A stretch of DNA of 64,000 bases from Cordia subcordata (Eukaryota; Streptophyta; Magnoliopsida; Boraginales; Cordiaceae). The stretch spans positions 15,350,001-15,414,000 of the forward strand of contig JAPTOF010000005.1 in assembly GCA_028554755.1 (NCBI GenBank). Direction: 5' to 3'. The notes under the pieces were generated by a model. It worked only from the letters and a program-made list of their open reading frames with translations, did not search any database and was not told the DNA's origin. The position numbers and the translations under genes are program-made. Positions 1-13,606 of this stretch are shown one piece after another; position 1 is the first letter of the stretch; the number at the start of each line of letters is the position of its first letter.

Positions 1-160
1 AATTTTTATTCAAACATGTAATTACTTAAAGTTAACAATAAAAAAAAAGTCATTTAAAACCAGAAATGCTTTAAGTAAATTTTTTATGAGTCAATCCAAA
101 CACTCTCTTAATATTTAGGTGCTTATAAGCACTAAATAAGCAAAGCCAAACACCCTCTAA
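1..160. mobile_element. Right ends of two Tourist-like MITE fragments
   Basis: Two element ends lie back to back. The first ends CAAACACTCTC at 107 and is followed by TTA (108-110). The second ends CCAAACACCCTC at 157 and is followed by TAA (158-160). Both resemble the terminal repeats of the complete copies at 20854-21091, 25959-26079 and 40059-40529 (GNRGGTGTTTGG type, three-base TTA/TAA target). The first element is cut by the window edge, so its left end cannot be seen. PIF/Harbinger (Tourist) assignment is inferred from the TGTTTGG terminus and the TTA/TAA target. Confidence 0.4.
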
Positions 161-3100
161 GTCATATCCAAACGACAAGGAAAAAAATCTAACAACAGAG
201 CGCCTTGAGATTGAGGTGTCGTCAATTTGGAACCATCAATTTCAGCTTTTATTCTTTTCTTGTTGACAAGCCAAAAGAGAAGCGTCGGAGGCCGTTGGAT
301 AACGATCTGACGAACCATGTGCCCCTGGATCAATCAATAGTCGCTAGTCAAGCTTATGTGCATGAACCAAATCTCTTATGGCATAAATTCCCGAATAAGA
401 TGGATGGTCACCAGGATAGATAGATATATGTATCTTTATGTAGTGAAAATTATAACCCTCACTGATCTTGATTTATTATATTGCACATGTTTATAAATAT
501 GTCCGTACGTCTATGTATTTAGTATTTATTTAAAAATTAATTACTATCCAATAAAAAGAAATTATACATAATGTTAAAAAAAATTTTAAATCCATCACCA
601 AATAGCGATGATTGGAAGGAGGTGTTTGGAATTTGGATTGCTTATAAATTAGTCAAAGTAAGTTGCTTCAAGCAATTCCAGTCTCTCTTTCTCTTTTTGG
701 AGTAGCATTCTGAGAGTCACTATTTTTCTTAAAGGTAACATCTTGGATTTAAATTCCAATGAGAGGCGAGAGTTAAATTGGGAGTGAGTATGAATTTCGA
801 TGTAGATGGATGGTTGTAGCTGTAAATCATCACGCATAGTTCACATACACACGTGGTAAAGACGATTAAGATGGTCCATTTTTCATGTGGATGCCCATAC
901 CGTATGGTCATGTGTTGTTAGAGAGGAGAGTTTATAAAATAGCGATTGAAACCAAACATCGCATGTGGGGATTGCAACAAGCAACCAAACGAAGAAGTTT
1001 GAAGAGGATAGGATCCAACTAAAAGTAGGGACTTTTGTTGAGAATGAAGTTTGGCAGAAGCGCTTTTGTGGACTTTCTGAGTACTCATTGAAGCTTTTTC
1101 TGCTATGCATTACAAAGAGATGGACCCCATTTTTTTTTCTGTTTCTTTTTTTTTTTTTTATTTCAAAATTAACTACTCCCAATTGTCAGACATTTAATTA
1201 CAACCTCGCCTGGTAGCAATATGAGTGGTTGATGGAATGAAGTCTGAGGAAGCTGCCCCAAGTTGCTTGGAACTTGAAAGCAGAAATAAATAATAATTGA
1301 TTTCTGTTTTTTTTTTTTAACTCTCTCAAAATAATGCCTGACTGATCTATTTTATGTACTTTTAGTATCTTATTAATAGTGTTCTGTAATATTCTTTGTC
1401 CTTTTATCCCTTGTGTATTCTGCGCAACGTTATAAGAGAATTATGCTGGAACAAGGATACAGGCACGTATATATCAGAGTAATTGAAACACGTGGTATCT
1501 TTAACATGGTTCAGTCTCTATTTATGTTCACGACTTAATTTATGACATATCTATTAATTCTCATGAGTAATACTTAAAATGGACTTTGTTTTTAAGTATA
1601 TCTAAATCTTATATCTATATATAGTTTTTCTCTAGTTATATTGAAAACTATTTCAGCCCACACCTATGGGTATGATAACTAAGTACGATAAGAAGTCTTA
1701 TTTATGAAAAATAATTAGGATTCCTATCTCTACTATACTTGGAGTTGCAATTCCACTTTGAGCCATAAACTTAACAAATTACACTCGACTATTAAGAAAG
1801 TGAACACCACAAGAGTAATTAAGCCATAAAAAGCTGGTCAAGGATGGGGAGAAAAAGAAAGAAAGAAAAAAAAAAAACCTTAGTCGTTATCTATATATTA
1901 TTAGTATGATATCTACAACTCAATTCTAACGTTGTTGTTAATTAGGTCCATAACGTTACAAGACTATAAAAGCATATCTATATATTTTTTATGATATCTA
2001 CAACTCAAGTCTAACATTGTTGTTAAGGACAATAATGTTACAAGAGTATAAAATCCAAGCTGATAACGTCGTTGTGATGGATAAGTTTCCTAGAGTCCAT
2101 TTGGAATTCCTTCTGTAAATAATTTTATTACCGTCGTTATATGAGAACTTCATACCTAATATATAAGTTATTGTAATACGTATTAACACAAAAAAGACGA
2201 AAAAAATAAAAGTGTAACGCCGTAACATAAAATATTACTCATAAGTTTTTTCTGGTTTGCAAGTGACAGGTTGTCAAGAACGCATGTATGTGAGATAATT
2301 ATTAAAAAAAACTTTCAGAAATTTTATCTGGGAAAAGATCGTGTTATGGAAAGCAAGATACTTCTACAGATTTTGCATCTGCGGACAATTGCAGACACAA
2401 CACATGCGACAGGAAAGTGTTAGCGATGATTATAAACCACTTTTACAAGATATTTAAGTATCAAAATAGTACTTCAAGTAGTATTCTAATTAAAATATTA
2501 AATCTCTAATTATTAATATCAATTATTTTAATTAATGAAAAGTGAGGAATCTCATGCACATGCACGTGAATGAAAGCAAATAGACAAAGAGATAGATGAG
2601 GTAAAGTTAATATCATGTCGAGAACTATAATACAATATATAGCTATGAAACATTTTAGAGGGTCTAATAATTATGAGTTGGGAATGAGATAGAACATATG
2701 GATATGTCCTCGTGTGCGTGGCTTCCTTCTTCATCCTGCAAGGGGACCATTTCGTCGTATTTATTAATTGAAAAAAAAAATCAGATTGATTGGACTCCTC
2801 ATCGAAAACAAAAACAAAGAGGCTAGCTAGCTCTTTCAGTGAATTCGATATTGGTCAATGATTTATCTATTGGCTGCATCAGAAAAAGTCGGGTTGAATT
2901 TTGAATATTTTATTAATAAAATTAAGTAATTTTTTAAAAAAAAAAGAAATTGTAAGGTTAGATGGAATACGTACAATACAACATCGTACTCCTTTAAATA
3001 GATATATTATACTGATAAAGTTGTTAGTTGACAAGATAACAGTCTCAATCACGTAAACAGGAGAACGTAAGTTTTGATTTCGACAAATGCACTTGCTGCA

Positions 3101-6100
3101 AGAGGGTTTTTTCTTCATTGTTTTTGGACTGATAGGAGTTCTCAATTCTAATGTAATTTGAAAATACTTTAACTCAAATATAAAAAAAAAATATCCAACA
3201 ATAAGTGTACTTGGTTTTTACCATAGATAGGCTCATATTGCTCAAGTTTTTTCGGGGTGAAATTTCTAGTTATATATACTACCAGCTAATGTAGTACGTG
3301 GTCTAAAACAAAATTATACGTTACCTGCAGTGCATTAAATGTACGGCGAACAAAATCTTGGACCATGAAAATTGAAGGCCTTGGCTTATCAGATGAGAAT
3401 AAATAAATGCAAACAAGGAGAGATCAAATTGTGGGCTAGAATGGGGAGGGGAAGGTCGTGATCACTGTAGGGTGAACCACAGACATGGGAAGGGGTTGGG
3501 ACCATGAAGGTGGCCTGAGAGAGACAGGGGCTGAGAAAAGTTCCCTTTTACAAATCTGGAAATGACAAAACACCTTTCTTATCGTAGGGTCAGGATCAAT
3601 CTTCTCCTCTTCCTAACCTGCCTTGCTTTTCATTAATATTATTATCATTTAATTTCTTCCTAGAGTTCTGAAATTAGAAAAAAAAAATTTATCAGCATCA
3701 TGTCTCAGGGTTAGAGTTTCAAGGCTAGAAAAAAAAAAAAGAAAAAAAGCTCGGGTTATTACCATCAGGTTATTAAGAAAGTTAGAGTTACTACCTCATC
3801 TAAAAACTTAAGTTTGTAGAGAAGACATTGGTTTATTTTATACCAAGTTAGAGTTACCATTTTATTTAAAATTTTTAGTTTGTAGAGAGGATATTCATTT
3901 ATTTATTTATTATATTTAACAAAGACTAATTGTCTTGATAAGTCTTAAAATTGTTAACTCGAGATATTATTTGAATCTACGCTATTATGAAATACTCTCT
4001 TGTTGTGTCTCTTATTATTTGAATCCACACGCTATTAAAAAGTAAAACGCTTATTCTAACTAATAAAAGCTAACATTTCATGAACTAGAGTTGAAAATGA
4101 TAATTTTTTATATAGAGAGAATCAAAGAAAAACAAAGAGATGTGAAAAATTAAAAATGTAGTTATTTTTGACTAATTAATATGAGTAAGAGAAAGAATGA
4201 GATTTATAGTACTATTAATGTGGCCTTCACTTGTTATGCTTTTTTTTTAAAAAAAAAAACAGAAACTAAATTATACGTCCCTTTTATCATTAAAAATAAG
4301 AAAACTTATTTTTTCATAATTATATAATTAAATCCTAATTATAATATGATTAAATTTTGGGGTCTAAAAATTTGTGAGACTAAAAGCAAAGATCTTATTT
4401 GCTTTACCCTTGAGCGACCCCGTAATTCACCGTGGGGAATTATAGAATCGATAGCTCTCTCATGTTCAGTTGTGGGACTGTAATGGCCAGCCTTGCTTTC
4501 TAGTTTCTACCGCAGCACCTGATTGAATGTGTTACTAGTGCGCAGCTTCTTTGGAAAAGCCAGTCCTACTTAGCCGTGATACATTAACAATCGAAATATG
4601 TGAGCACTTGCTACATCGATTCGATGAATCACAATTTAAATGTGTCAGAATGTCAGAAGAATTACGACATCTGTATCGGGACAATAGATCTCTAATCTTT
4701 TTCGAAGTTACAACAAAATATTTCGATCTCTGTTATTTTCCCAACATAAACAATCCATTTTTATCATTTCTTTGTGTTCCCCTATTGCATCTGATTGGAG
4801 AAAAGAAATCATATACATACATAAATACATATATAACTATATAGATATATATATATATATCCTATTATTAAAGTATTGTTTTTTACTTTCTGAAAAATAT
4901 GTATGATATATTTTTCTCATTATTTAGCAATAAGCTAAGGCTGGAATCCTTTTCTTTACGACTTTGTGCTGCAAAGCTTTGTCTATTTCTTTTCTTGCTA
5001 TATTTATAGTTTTAATTAAAGCAAATGCATCTTCGGCAAATCTGCGAGAAAGTAATAATGTCTCCATAAAGTAAAGCACCTCCAGATGAAAAGAAGCATA
5101 TTTAGTTTTGTACATGAAGGAGCCTCATCTAACTAGTATTCTAGCCATTAATATAACATATCATTTTATTACAACATTTTAACATTAGTTTTGGACTGTT
5201 CATATCACCCAAAATAATTAACATTAGTTCCAAGTAATAGCTGCAATAATTTCTAGCTATTGAGAGTTTGTTTGACCCAATTTTGGGATCCTAAAAAGTG
5301 ATTTTTGTAAATTCAAAAGTTAAAACTAACTTGCTTAACATAAATCTAGAAGAACTTTTATGTAAAAGTTACAGCTAAGAAACCAAAGCTCCAAATTAAA
5401 GCTTTTGAGAAAAGGCTTTTGAAAAGTTTTTTTTATATCATCTCAGGAATTATTTTTATTTTTTTTCGAAAAATACTGTTACATATTTTTAAAAGTCCCG
5501 ACTGAAAGCTGAACTCCTAAAATAAAAGGCCAAACAATAAATATACTCACAGTTAGACTAAACAAAGACTGAATCAATTAAATATTTAATTTCACTCAAC
5601 TCAAAAAAAAATATTTTTTCTCACAATTTTTGAGATTTAAAAAATTAAATAAATACTTGTGACACAAAACTAGAACATTAAAATACACCATAATTAGTAT
5701 CCATGGGTGTGGGGTGTAAAATTTATTGCATACATCCTTTCAGAGCCTAAAGAGGCACCCGGTAGGACATGGCAATTTATGTAAAAGATGGAGGTTGAAG
5801 TTAACTGCTAGTTGGTCCAACAAAACTTGTGGCAGAGAGGGGAAGAGACACAGCCAGCCATTTTCTTGACATGGCCTAAAAATGGTGAGTTTAAAATTCT
5901 TATCCAATTAGTTGTATACGGACTTGGTCAGAAAAATAACCTGCTCATGTGACAAACATATCACTCAGCCATTGTCAGTGGTCACCCAGTTTAATTTTCT
6001 TATGGTCCCCTTCTGTAATATTGACTGCAATGGTTTTGCTACATTATAATTTTTTTTTTTTTGTTCATGACATACTAATGAAAATTGGAAGAATTATAGG

Positions 6101-6826
6101 AATAAAAGAATGGATTGAACAAGATTTTGAAAGTAAAAAGATTTGTTCGAGTTATACGCTTAGTCACCATTTTGTAAAAATCGTCACAGGAGCAAAGTGA
6201 TATAGGAAAGTCACCAAGTTCACAAGAGCCAAGGAAAAGTTGCCACTTACCGAAATTGAGAGGATCTGAAGTTTTTGTAGCAAAAGAATTTGGGGTATGT
6301 AGCTGTTTATCATTTATAAGGAAATTGATTGATTGCATGATGTATGAATCATTATACCTGGTGGGGTGACGGGGCAAATTTAGGGTTTCTTTCAGTGGAC
6401 GACAATAATGTGCACAGTTGTTATATATACTAGTCGGTAGACTCATACGATAGACAAGATAGACAGGATGTAATATAAATTTTAAATTATTTAAGTTAAC
6501 GTTAATTTTTTTCTCAAATTAATATATTTCATATTTTATTACATCTCATCAAGATTTTATATTTATCTTAATGTAGTTAGGTGTTTTAATATTTTAACTA
6601 TTAAAATTAAAAAATATATATATATGAATAGTAAAATGACTCAAACGTTTCCAAGCTAGACATTAAACATTTACACGTGTGATACACGGATATATAAGTT
6701 ATAATTAGTGCATGCATATAAAGTGGCAAAAAATGTACATTGAAACTAATAAAATACAAATACAAATATACACATGCCAAGTGTTAGGGCTATAACATAA
6801 GGAGTTTGAAATAGTAGCTTCTTGAA

Positions 6827-6829
<3 letters not shown>
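161..6829. other. Intergenic, no recognisable gene
   Basis: AT-rich DNA with many homopolymer runs and frequent stops in all frames. Short open frames at 205-423 (+), 4551-4844 (+) and 4924-5115 (-) read somewhat like coding sequence but match no family I recognise and have no convincing partner exons. The stretch 3400-3620 is less AT-rich than its surroundings. I see no gene, RNA gene or complete transposon here. Confidence 0.5.
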
Positions 6830-6872
<43 letters not shown>

Positions 6873-6950
6873 GTGAATCTATATATAATAGTGAAAATTC
6901 TTTTTTTTTTTAACTCGTAGAAGCTTTCCGAGAAAGCTTATGTGTGTGTG

Positions 6951-6981
<31 letters not shown>
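6830..6981. repeat. Compound TA / TG microsatellites
   Basis: An uninterrupted TA run of about 42 bases at 6830-6871 is followed by a TG-TA-TG compound run at 6940-6981. These are likely to be length-polymorphic. Confidence 0.9.
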
Positions 6982-8377
6982 ACTTATCTATAATTTAGGA
7001 GGGAAAATAAGATATTTAGTAGAACTCAACAACATCAATGGGTACAATTAGAAGTTTTCATTCCACTCCACTTATATTCAAGAAATGTTTGACGGTTGGG
7101 TTATTGGTAAAGCACTCGTGTTAGTTTCTTTAAACCAACAAATCTTTTATTCATGTTGTTTTAAACCTTAACTTTAGTCAATCTTGAAAAGAAAAGAGGA
7201 ACAAAGATAAAGAAGAAATAAAAGATAGCGAAAATCCATTTATGTCTTCCCATAATCACGTCATAGAGGTAAAGAACTTGATAGGAGAAAAGGAATTCTA
7301 CCAAAAATGAAAGAAGGGCATATATATAATCCAAGGCCCATGATTATGATAAAGCCGAAATTAAATTATGGCTTTTTTGGGGCCTTTTTTTACCCTTTTC
7401 TTTGGGCAATATGCATTTTGGGCCTGTATCTTTTAACTTGATTATGATTTTTGAAGTTGATGGTCTAAAGTGGATATTCCTTCAGCCTTATGGGCTGACC
7501 ATCTCAAATCTTTGTTTGATGTCTCGGGCAAATATCCATGGGTTGCAGAATTGCACTTTACACAAAGCCCAACAAATAAAATGCATTAAGTGCCACTTCA
7601 TTTTTTTAATCCCCAACATCTTTTCTCAATCAATTAATTTGACCAATTAAATATCGAATTCATATTCATTCTATATATGGATATAATGCAGCATAATAGT
7701 TTATGAATTTCATAATAATATTTTTAGGTCAATCCTGTTTGGTAGACTAGAATAGCCTGAAAATGCTCTTTCTTTTCTTTAATTTGGTACATTAAACTGA
7801 AATTAGGAAACTCATTTCATGAGAAAGAAGTATTATTTACGTCAGCCAAAGAAGTTACTTTCGACATGAGGTGGCTCATTCACAAGTTTTGTTCAATAGC
7901 TTAAGACTTGATCTATCTATCTACATATCTTTTAGTTCCTCTCTTGTTCACATATCCTTGTTATATGTATGGATATAAATTGTGTTGCATATTTGTAGTT
8001 TCAATTGACTTATTATTTATCATATATGTATTTTAGAAAAGTCAAATTTTAGGTGAAAGATATAATAAATTAATAAATGATAGCTTTTAATTAGTGACAA
8101 ATTAGACGTTGTCAATATTAATGAATTATCACAATAAATTGATAAATAATAGTTACTATAAGACAAAAAAGTCAATCACCCAATCACCGAATTTTTACAA
8201 AATACAAGTGTAATAGTGATCAATTCTTATTTGTGCTTTTAGCCAATCTCCTTAAGAGTTCGAGGTATTTATTTTATTATATTTAGCAAAGCCTACTATC
8301 AATCCCCCATCATGTAACTTATTTATAAATTTAAGTGATATTCATGAAATTGTCACAATTATGACAAACAACTATGT
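6982..8377. other. Intergenic, no recognisable gene
   Basis: AT-rich and without a convincing open frame. A frame at 7402-7650 (+) gives an unfamiliar peptide and is treated as chance. No transposon ends with target duplications were found. Confidence 0.5.
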
Positions 8378-9006
8378 TATCACAAATAATACAACATTTG
8401 TGATAAAGAACTTATAATGTCATTATTATTACCCTTAACTGTGATGATATCTATGTCGTAACAAACACTTAGGGTAAATGATTTATCAGGTCCCTTATTT
8501 TTTACCTTTTTGACAATTAAGTTCCCTATATCTAAAACATGTTTAGTCTTGTTTGTAGTTTGTTTTATTTTCCTTAGGTAGTAGTGCCTTTTTGTTTGTT
8601 TTTTATTTCGATAGTAAGAGTAGTAGCATGGCCTTGTTTATATTTTTTGCATTTGCATTTGGCGCTATTTCTTGTGCAAAGGTGTGCCTGTCAACCTTTC
8701 ATGTCTAGCAGTAGACTAGAGGGTTAGGTTTTGAAAAAATTAAATTGTCAAAAATATTACAACAATGATTCATTATTTTAGACATCACCAATGAGTATAC
8801 TATTAGTGGCTACATTATATTTGTCACTCAGAAACTGACACTATAAACATCTTTTGGTAAAATTATAGTGACATTAATAAAATTGCCTCTATTAGTATTT
8901 TTATGATGAAAATTTGTCCTATCACAAATAATATAACATTGTGACGAAACTTCTAGAATGTCATTGTTGTTGCTATTACAGTGATGATATCTATATGGTC
9001 ACAAAA
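8378..9006. repeat. Two diverged direct copies of an ~88-bp repeat
   Basis: Copy 1 (8378-8466) and copy 2 (8920-9006) share TCACAAATAATA, an AATGTCATT block and a GTGATGATATCTAT block in the same order, at roughly 75% identity by eye. The DNA around them is rich in TTAGTGAC/GTCACTAA-type words, also seen at 23774-24083 and 53430-53690. This suggests decayed copies of one non-autonomous DNA element family, but I could not define its ends. Confidence 0.5.
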
Positions 9007-9182
9007 AATTTGTCACTAAATCCATGATTTATTGCAGTGTATAAGAATCATAAGATTTCATCAAATCAATAGTATAGTAATATGAGTATCATGTGGTTAT
9101 ATGGTGATTTTAGAATTATAATTTGGGTTAATTCATTTAATAACCCTAATTTTTACATACAATGGCACATATTAACCCTTAT

Positions 9183-9474
9183 TGTTGGGAAAAAACATGC
9201 AAACACGAAGAATACGAGAAGAAATAACGGACACAAGAAATTACGTGGTTCGGCTTTGAAGCCTACGTCCACGGGCAACAGAGAATAATTATATTACTGA
9301 TCACGAATGCTACAAGGCTAACACTTTGGTTTCTCTCTCACACCTTAACGTAATGAAGATTGCCACATATTTATAGTGCTAGGGTTTCCTAAACCTATTA
9401 AGCAACTAATTAATTATGGGCCACAAAAGGTAATAAGTGAATAAGGGGCCCAAGAATACGGGCCACATTCAACA
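9183..9474 (-). repeat. 3' LTR of the copia element
   Basis: The 292-bp repeat is identical to the 5' LTR except G at 9460 where the other has A (plus-strand view). It has TG...CA ends and carries the same TATA-like and AAACCCTA sequences as the 5' copy. Confidence 0.95.
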
Positions 9475-9488
9475 AATCTCCACCTTGG
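9475..9488 (-). other. Polypurine tract (plus-strand primer site)
   Basis: Immediately inside the 3' LTR the minus strand reads AAGGTGGAGATT, a purine-rich tract of the kind that primes plus-strand DNA synthesis in copia elements. Confidence 0.75.
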
Positions 9489-9619
9489 CACGTATTCGCT
9501 CCAATTAACATACCATCATCCCTGCTGCCAACTACCCCTAAGGGCTCACTGCTCCACACTGCAAATAGCAACCAAGTCCAAACAATGCTTGAACTTGCTG
9601 ACTGGAACCACCTTAGTCA

Positions 9620-11150
9620 TCATATCTGCTGGATTCTCATGGGTAGAAATCTTCTACACCGATATGATTCCTTGTGATATAATATCTCTGATAAAATGAT
9701 ATCTGATATCAATGTATTTAGTTCTCTCATAATACATCTGATTCTTCGTCAGATGGATTGCACTCTGGCTATCACAAAAGACTGTACTTGTATCTTGCTG
9801 CAGTCTAAGATCACAAACCAGGCCTTGTAACCACATGGCCTCCTTCACAGCTTCTGCAATTGCCATGTACTCTGCTTCAGTAGTCAACAATGCTACAGTA
9901 GACTGTAATGTCGCTTTCCAACTGATAGCACATCCAGAGAGAGTAAACACGTAACCCGCCAGAGATCTTCTCTTATCAAGGTCACCCGCAAAGTCTGAAT
10001 CACAATAACCCACCAACCTCGCGCAATCTCCAGTCATCTTGCTAAATAGCAATCCTATATTCGCAGTGCCACGCAAATATCTCATTATCCATTTCACCGC
10101 TTCCCAGTGTGTTTTCCCAGGTGATGCCATATACCTGCTCACAACACTAACTGCATGTGAAATATCAGGACGAGTGCACACCATAGCATACATCAAGCTA
10201 CCAACAGCACTCGAGTATGGAACATGAGACATATACTCCACCTCCTCCTCGGTTTTAGGTGACAAATCTGCAGACAACTTGAAATGAGCAGCAAGCGGCA
10301 CACTCACAGGCTTTGCTTTCAGCATCCCGAAACGCTCTAGCACTTTCTCAATATAACTCTGTTGAGACAAGAACAGCTTCCCCGCGTTTCTATATCTGTG
10401 AATCTCCATGCCAAGAATCTTCTTCGCTGCTCCAAGATCCTTCATCTCAAACTCATCACCTAGCTGCTTCTTTAATTCGTCGATTGCAGACATACTTTTA
10501 GCAGCAATAAGCATATCATCGACATACAACAACAAGTACACAAACGAACCATCTGGAAGCTTCTTGAGATATACACAGCTGTCGTAGGCACTCCTTGTGT
10601 ATCCAGCACCTACCATGAATGTGTCAAATCTCTTGTACCATTGCCGAGGCGACTACTTCAACCCATACAAGGACTTTTTCAGTTTGCAAACATGGTTCTC
10701 CTTACTAGGAACTACATACCCCTCCGGTTAACTCATGTAAATTTGCTCTTCAAGATCACCATCCAAAAACGCCGTTTTCACATCTAGCTGCTCAAGCTCT
10801 AAGTCATGAAGAGCAACCAAGGCAAGTAAAACCCTGATGGAAGTATGCTTCACAACCGGAGAGAACACTTCGTTGAAGTCAACACCCTCCCTTTGTGTAT
10901 AGCCTTTTGCCACCAACCGTGCCTTGTATCGAGGACCTTCAACCCCTGGAGTACCTTCCTTTTTCTTGTAAACCCATTTGCAACCAACAACTCACTGTCC
11001 CTTAGGCAATTCAACAAGCTCCCATGTTTGATTCTTATGAAGAGACTCAATCTCCTCACTCATGGCACCCACCCACTAAGCAGAATCTTTCCCATATATG
11101 GCCTCTTTGTATAAATTCGGCTCATGTCCTTCAATTGTTTCGGCAACAGT
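9620..11150 (-). pseudogene. copia reverse transcriptase and RNase H, broken
   Basis: The longest piece (10616-9654) carries the RT catalytic YVDD box, the MKDLG region and then RNase H (CDSDFAG, TTEAEYMA, CDSQSAI and the TKYIDIRYHFIRD region near the end). An upstream piece (10916-10728) holds the EVFSPVVK and QLDVKTAFL region of the RT N-terminus. The two are separated by in-frame stops at 10728-10730 (TAA) and 10653-10655 (TAG). The most N-terminal part lies in a different frame (11059-10850), so at least one frameshift is also present. The catalytic motifs are intact within the fragments, but no single frame joins them. Confidence 0.9.
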
Positions 11151-12400
11151 CAAAGCATAAGCAACAAGATCAGCGTATCCATACCTTTGAGGCTCTCTAA
11201 TCTGTCTCCTTTCTCACCCAGTGGCAATCTTTGTATACATTGTTGTTCAGGCATATTTTGATCATGTGCCTCAGTTGGTTGAGTCAGCTGAATTTGACTG
11301 CTACTATTGCTAGATGGAACATTTGGTACATAAGAAAATACCTCCACCTGCTCTTTGACACCGTGGTCTAAATCAGCTACCGCTTTCTCCTTTTCTTGGT
11401 CTAATAAAGCAGACTCATTGAACGTGACATCCTTGCTGATGAGAAAACCTGGAGACTTTGGATCTGTGCACCACAACCTGTAACCTTTCCTCTCGGATGC
11501 ATAGCCTAGAAATATGCATTTCTTTGCCCTCGGCTCCAACTTGCCATCCTTCACATGAGCGTATGCAAGGCAACCGAACACCCTCAATCGAGAGTAGTCA
11601 GCAGGCTTACCAGACCATAACTCAAAAGGAGTTTTCAATTCAATAGCTTTAGATGGAGACCTATTCACCAAGTAGCATGCCGTATTGACGGCTTCAGCCC
11701 AAAAGTCTTGACTCAAACTAGATTGGGAGAGCATACAACGAGCTCTCTCCACCAGAGTTCTATTCATGCGTTACGCAACTCCATTACATTGTGGTGTCCC
11801 TACACATGTGCGGTGTCTCACAATGCCATGTTTCTTGCGAACTCATCAAACTCTTTGTTGCAATATTCCAACCCATTGTCACCCTAAGACGCTTAATTTG
11901 TTTACGATGCGCTTCTCAATCAACGTCTTCCACTCGACAAATGTTGGAAACGCCTCATCTTTAGTTTTTAAGAAGTATACCCACACCATCCGAGTATGCA
12001 TCAATGAAAGTGATGTAATACAGCACCTTTCTTGGAAGGAACTTTATTAGGACCCCAAAGATCAGAATGAATATAATCAAGTGTGCCTTTGGTGTTCTCC
12101 TGCCCTTTACTGAACTTCACTCTGGTTTGCTTTCCAAAGACACAATGCTCGCAGAATTCAAGCTTTCCAGTTCTTTGTCCACAAAGCAAATCCCTCTTGC
12201 TCAGCTCGGTCAGTCCCCTCTCGCTCATATGGCCCAACCTTTTGTGCCATAACTGTGTAGTGTCATTATCACTCTCCTTGGATGTAACATCTGCAACACC
12301 TGTAACTGTACTTCCTTGAAGGACATATAGGCCGCCAGTCAAGTTCCCTTTCAAGAGCACAATTGCACCTTTGGTCACCTTTAAGACACCATTCTCACTT
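11150..12400 (-). pseudogene. copia integrase, broken
   Basis: The zinc-binding HHCC segment is visible at 12246-12142 (WHKRLGHMSERGL followed by CEHC). The frame is then lost near 12015, and the catalytic core between about 12000 and 11770 can be followed only by changing frame more than once. The C-terminal part resumes at 11767 (MNRTLVERA, then FELWSGKPADYSRLRVFGC and KKCIFLGY). A TAA at 11771-11773 falls where the catalytic glutamate of the D-D-E triad is expected, just before RMNRT. The product cannot be active. Confidence 0.88.
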
Positions 12401-12690
12401 CGGAATTTGTATCCATGAGAATCCAAACGCCCAAGAGAAATCAAGTTTTTCTTCAGCTCCGGTACATGCCAACACTCGAGAGATCTTGTAATACCATCAA
12501 ACATCTTGATATTTACGATGCCCATTCCCTCCACCTTTAACGAAAGATCATTGCCTAGAAAGACTTTCCCTTCTCTTTTGGAATAAGAAGAGAACCAGTC
12601 GCGCCTAGGACATATATGGAACGTTGCACCAGTATCAAGAATCCATTGATTTTGCCACTGTGATCCACTCACAATCAAAACTTCCCCGGT
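12401..12690 (-). pseudogene. copia aspartic protease domain
   Basis: The catalytic motif DTGA (Asp codon at 12636-12634) is preceded by WIL and followed by TFHIC, as in copia proteases. The domain is in frame with the CCHC knuckle upstream and the integrase HHCC segment downstream, so this stretch (12909-12001) is the longest intact part of the N-terminal polyprotein. It depends on the defective gag frame upstream for translation. Confidence 0.85.
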
Positions 12691-13510
12691 ACTACTCGAG
12701 TTATCTCCATCACTGTCAGCACTCTCCGCCACATTAGCTGAATTCTCCACCTTTTTCTTTCCTTTTCTCAGTCTTGGACATTCTTTCTTAATGTGACCCT
12801 TTTCACCACACTCGAAACAGCGTAGCTTTCTTGCTCTTGATTTTGACCTTGACTTGCTTTTCTTTCTATCCGAAGATCCACCTCTATTCTTCGATCTCCC
12901 TCTACTCACTAAACCTTCCCCATGAACTTCTTCCCTATGTCCCGGAATATGTGTTTAAAGATCCTTCGATTTTAATGAAGTAATCACATATTCAAAAGTA
13001 ATTTTATCCCTCTCGTACAACATAGTGTCCACAAAGTTCATATATGAAGGCGGTAAGGAGCATAATACGATCATAGCTTGATCTTCGTCATCAATTTTAA
13101 CACCCACATCCTTCAAAGCTATAAAACAAGAGGTAAACTCATCAAGGTGTTGTTTTAGTGAGGTACCTTCTTTCATTCTAAGATGATGCATTCGCTTCTT
13201 CAAGTGAAGGCGATTTGTGAGAGATTTAGATGCATACAAATCCACCAAAGTATTCCAAGCCTCAATTGCTGTCGTCTTTTCAGCAATCTCTAGCAATACT
13301 TCATTTGTCACGGACATATGTATTGCACTCAAGGCTTTCGCTTCGAGTTCTTCTCTCGCTGCTGGTTCTATCTTTTTCGGGGATCACTCCTTCAATGACT
13401 TTCCAAAGTCCCTGCATTGTCATAAATGCCTTGAATCTGATCCTCCAAAGACTGAAACTCATTCTCCCGTCAAACTTCTCAATTTCAAACTTTTCACCTG
13501 TGAAAAACAT
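12691..13510 (-). pseudogene. copia gag with CCHC zinc knuckle, broken
   Basis: The likely start is the ATG at 13510, where the reading begins MFFTGEKFEIEKFDG, a typical gag N-terminus; an in-frame ATG at 13612 would lie inside the leader repeat. The frame shifts near 13350, between the KDRTSSER and ALSAIHMS regions. It then runs to a TAA at 12955-12957, after which the same frame continues into a basic Ser/Arg-rich segment and a CX2CX4HX4C knuckle at 12819-12778 (CFECGEKGHIKKEC). One frameshift and one nonsense codon therefore separate capsid from nucleocapsid. Confidence 0.9.
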
Positions 13511-13606
13511 CTTCGTTTGCTCAAAACTCACACTTCGGGATTGAATTTGGCTTAATGGATCGCAAAAAACGGATTCAGCACGTCGAAAAACCTTAGGAAC
13601 ACCCCT

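Noticed and set aside
205..423. 72-codon frame (+) with a fairly coding-like translation
   Set aside because: No family recognised, no splice partners, and the surrounding DNA is MITE-rich; it could be an old exon fragment but cannot be supported.
4551..4844. 97-codon frame (+) and 63-codon frame (-) at 4924-5115
   Set aside because: Translations are not low-complexity but match nothing I know, and no exons join to them. The plus frame runs into a TA-rich tail.
12001..12909. Plus-strand frames across the copia element
   Set aside because: They are shadows of the minus-strand gag-protease-integrase sequence.
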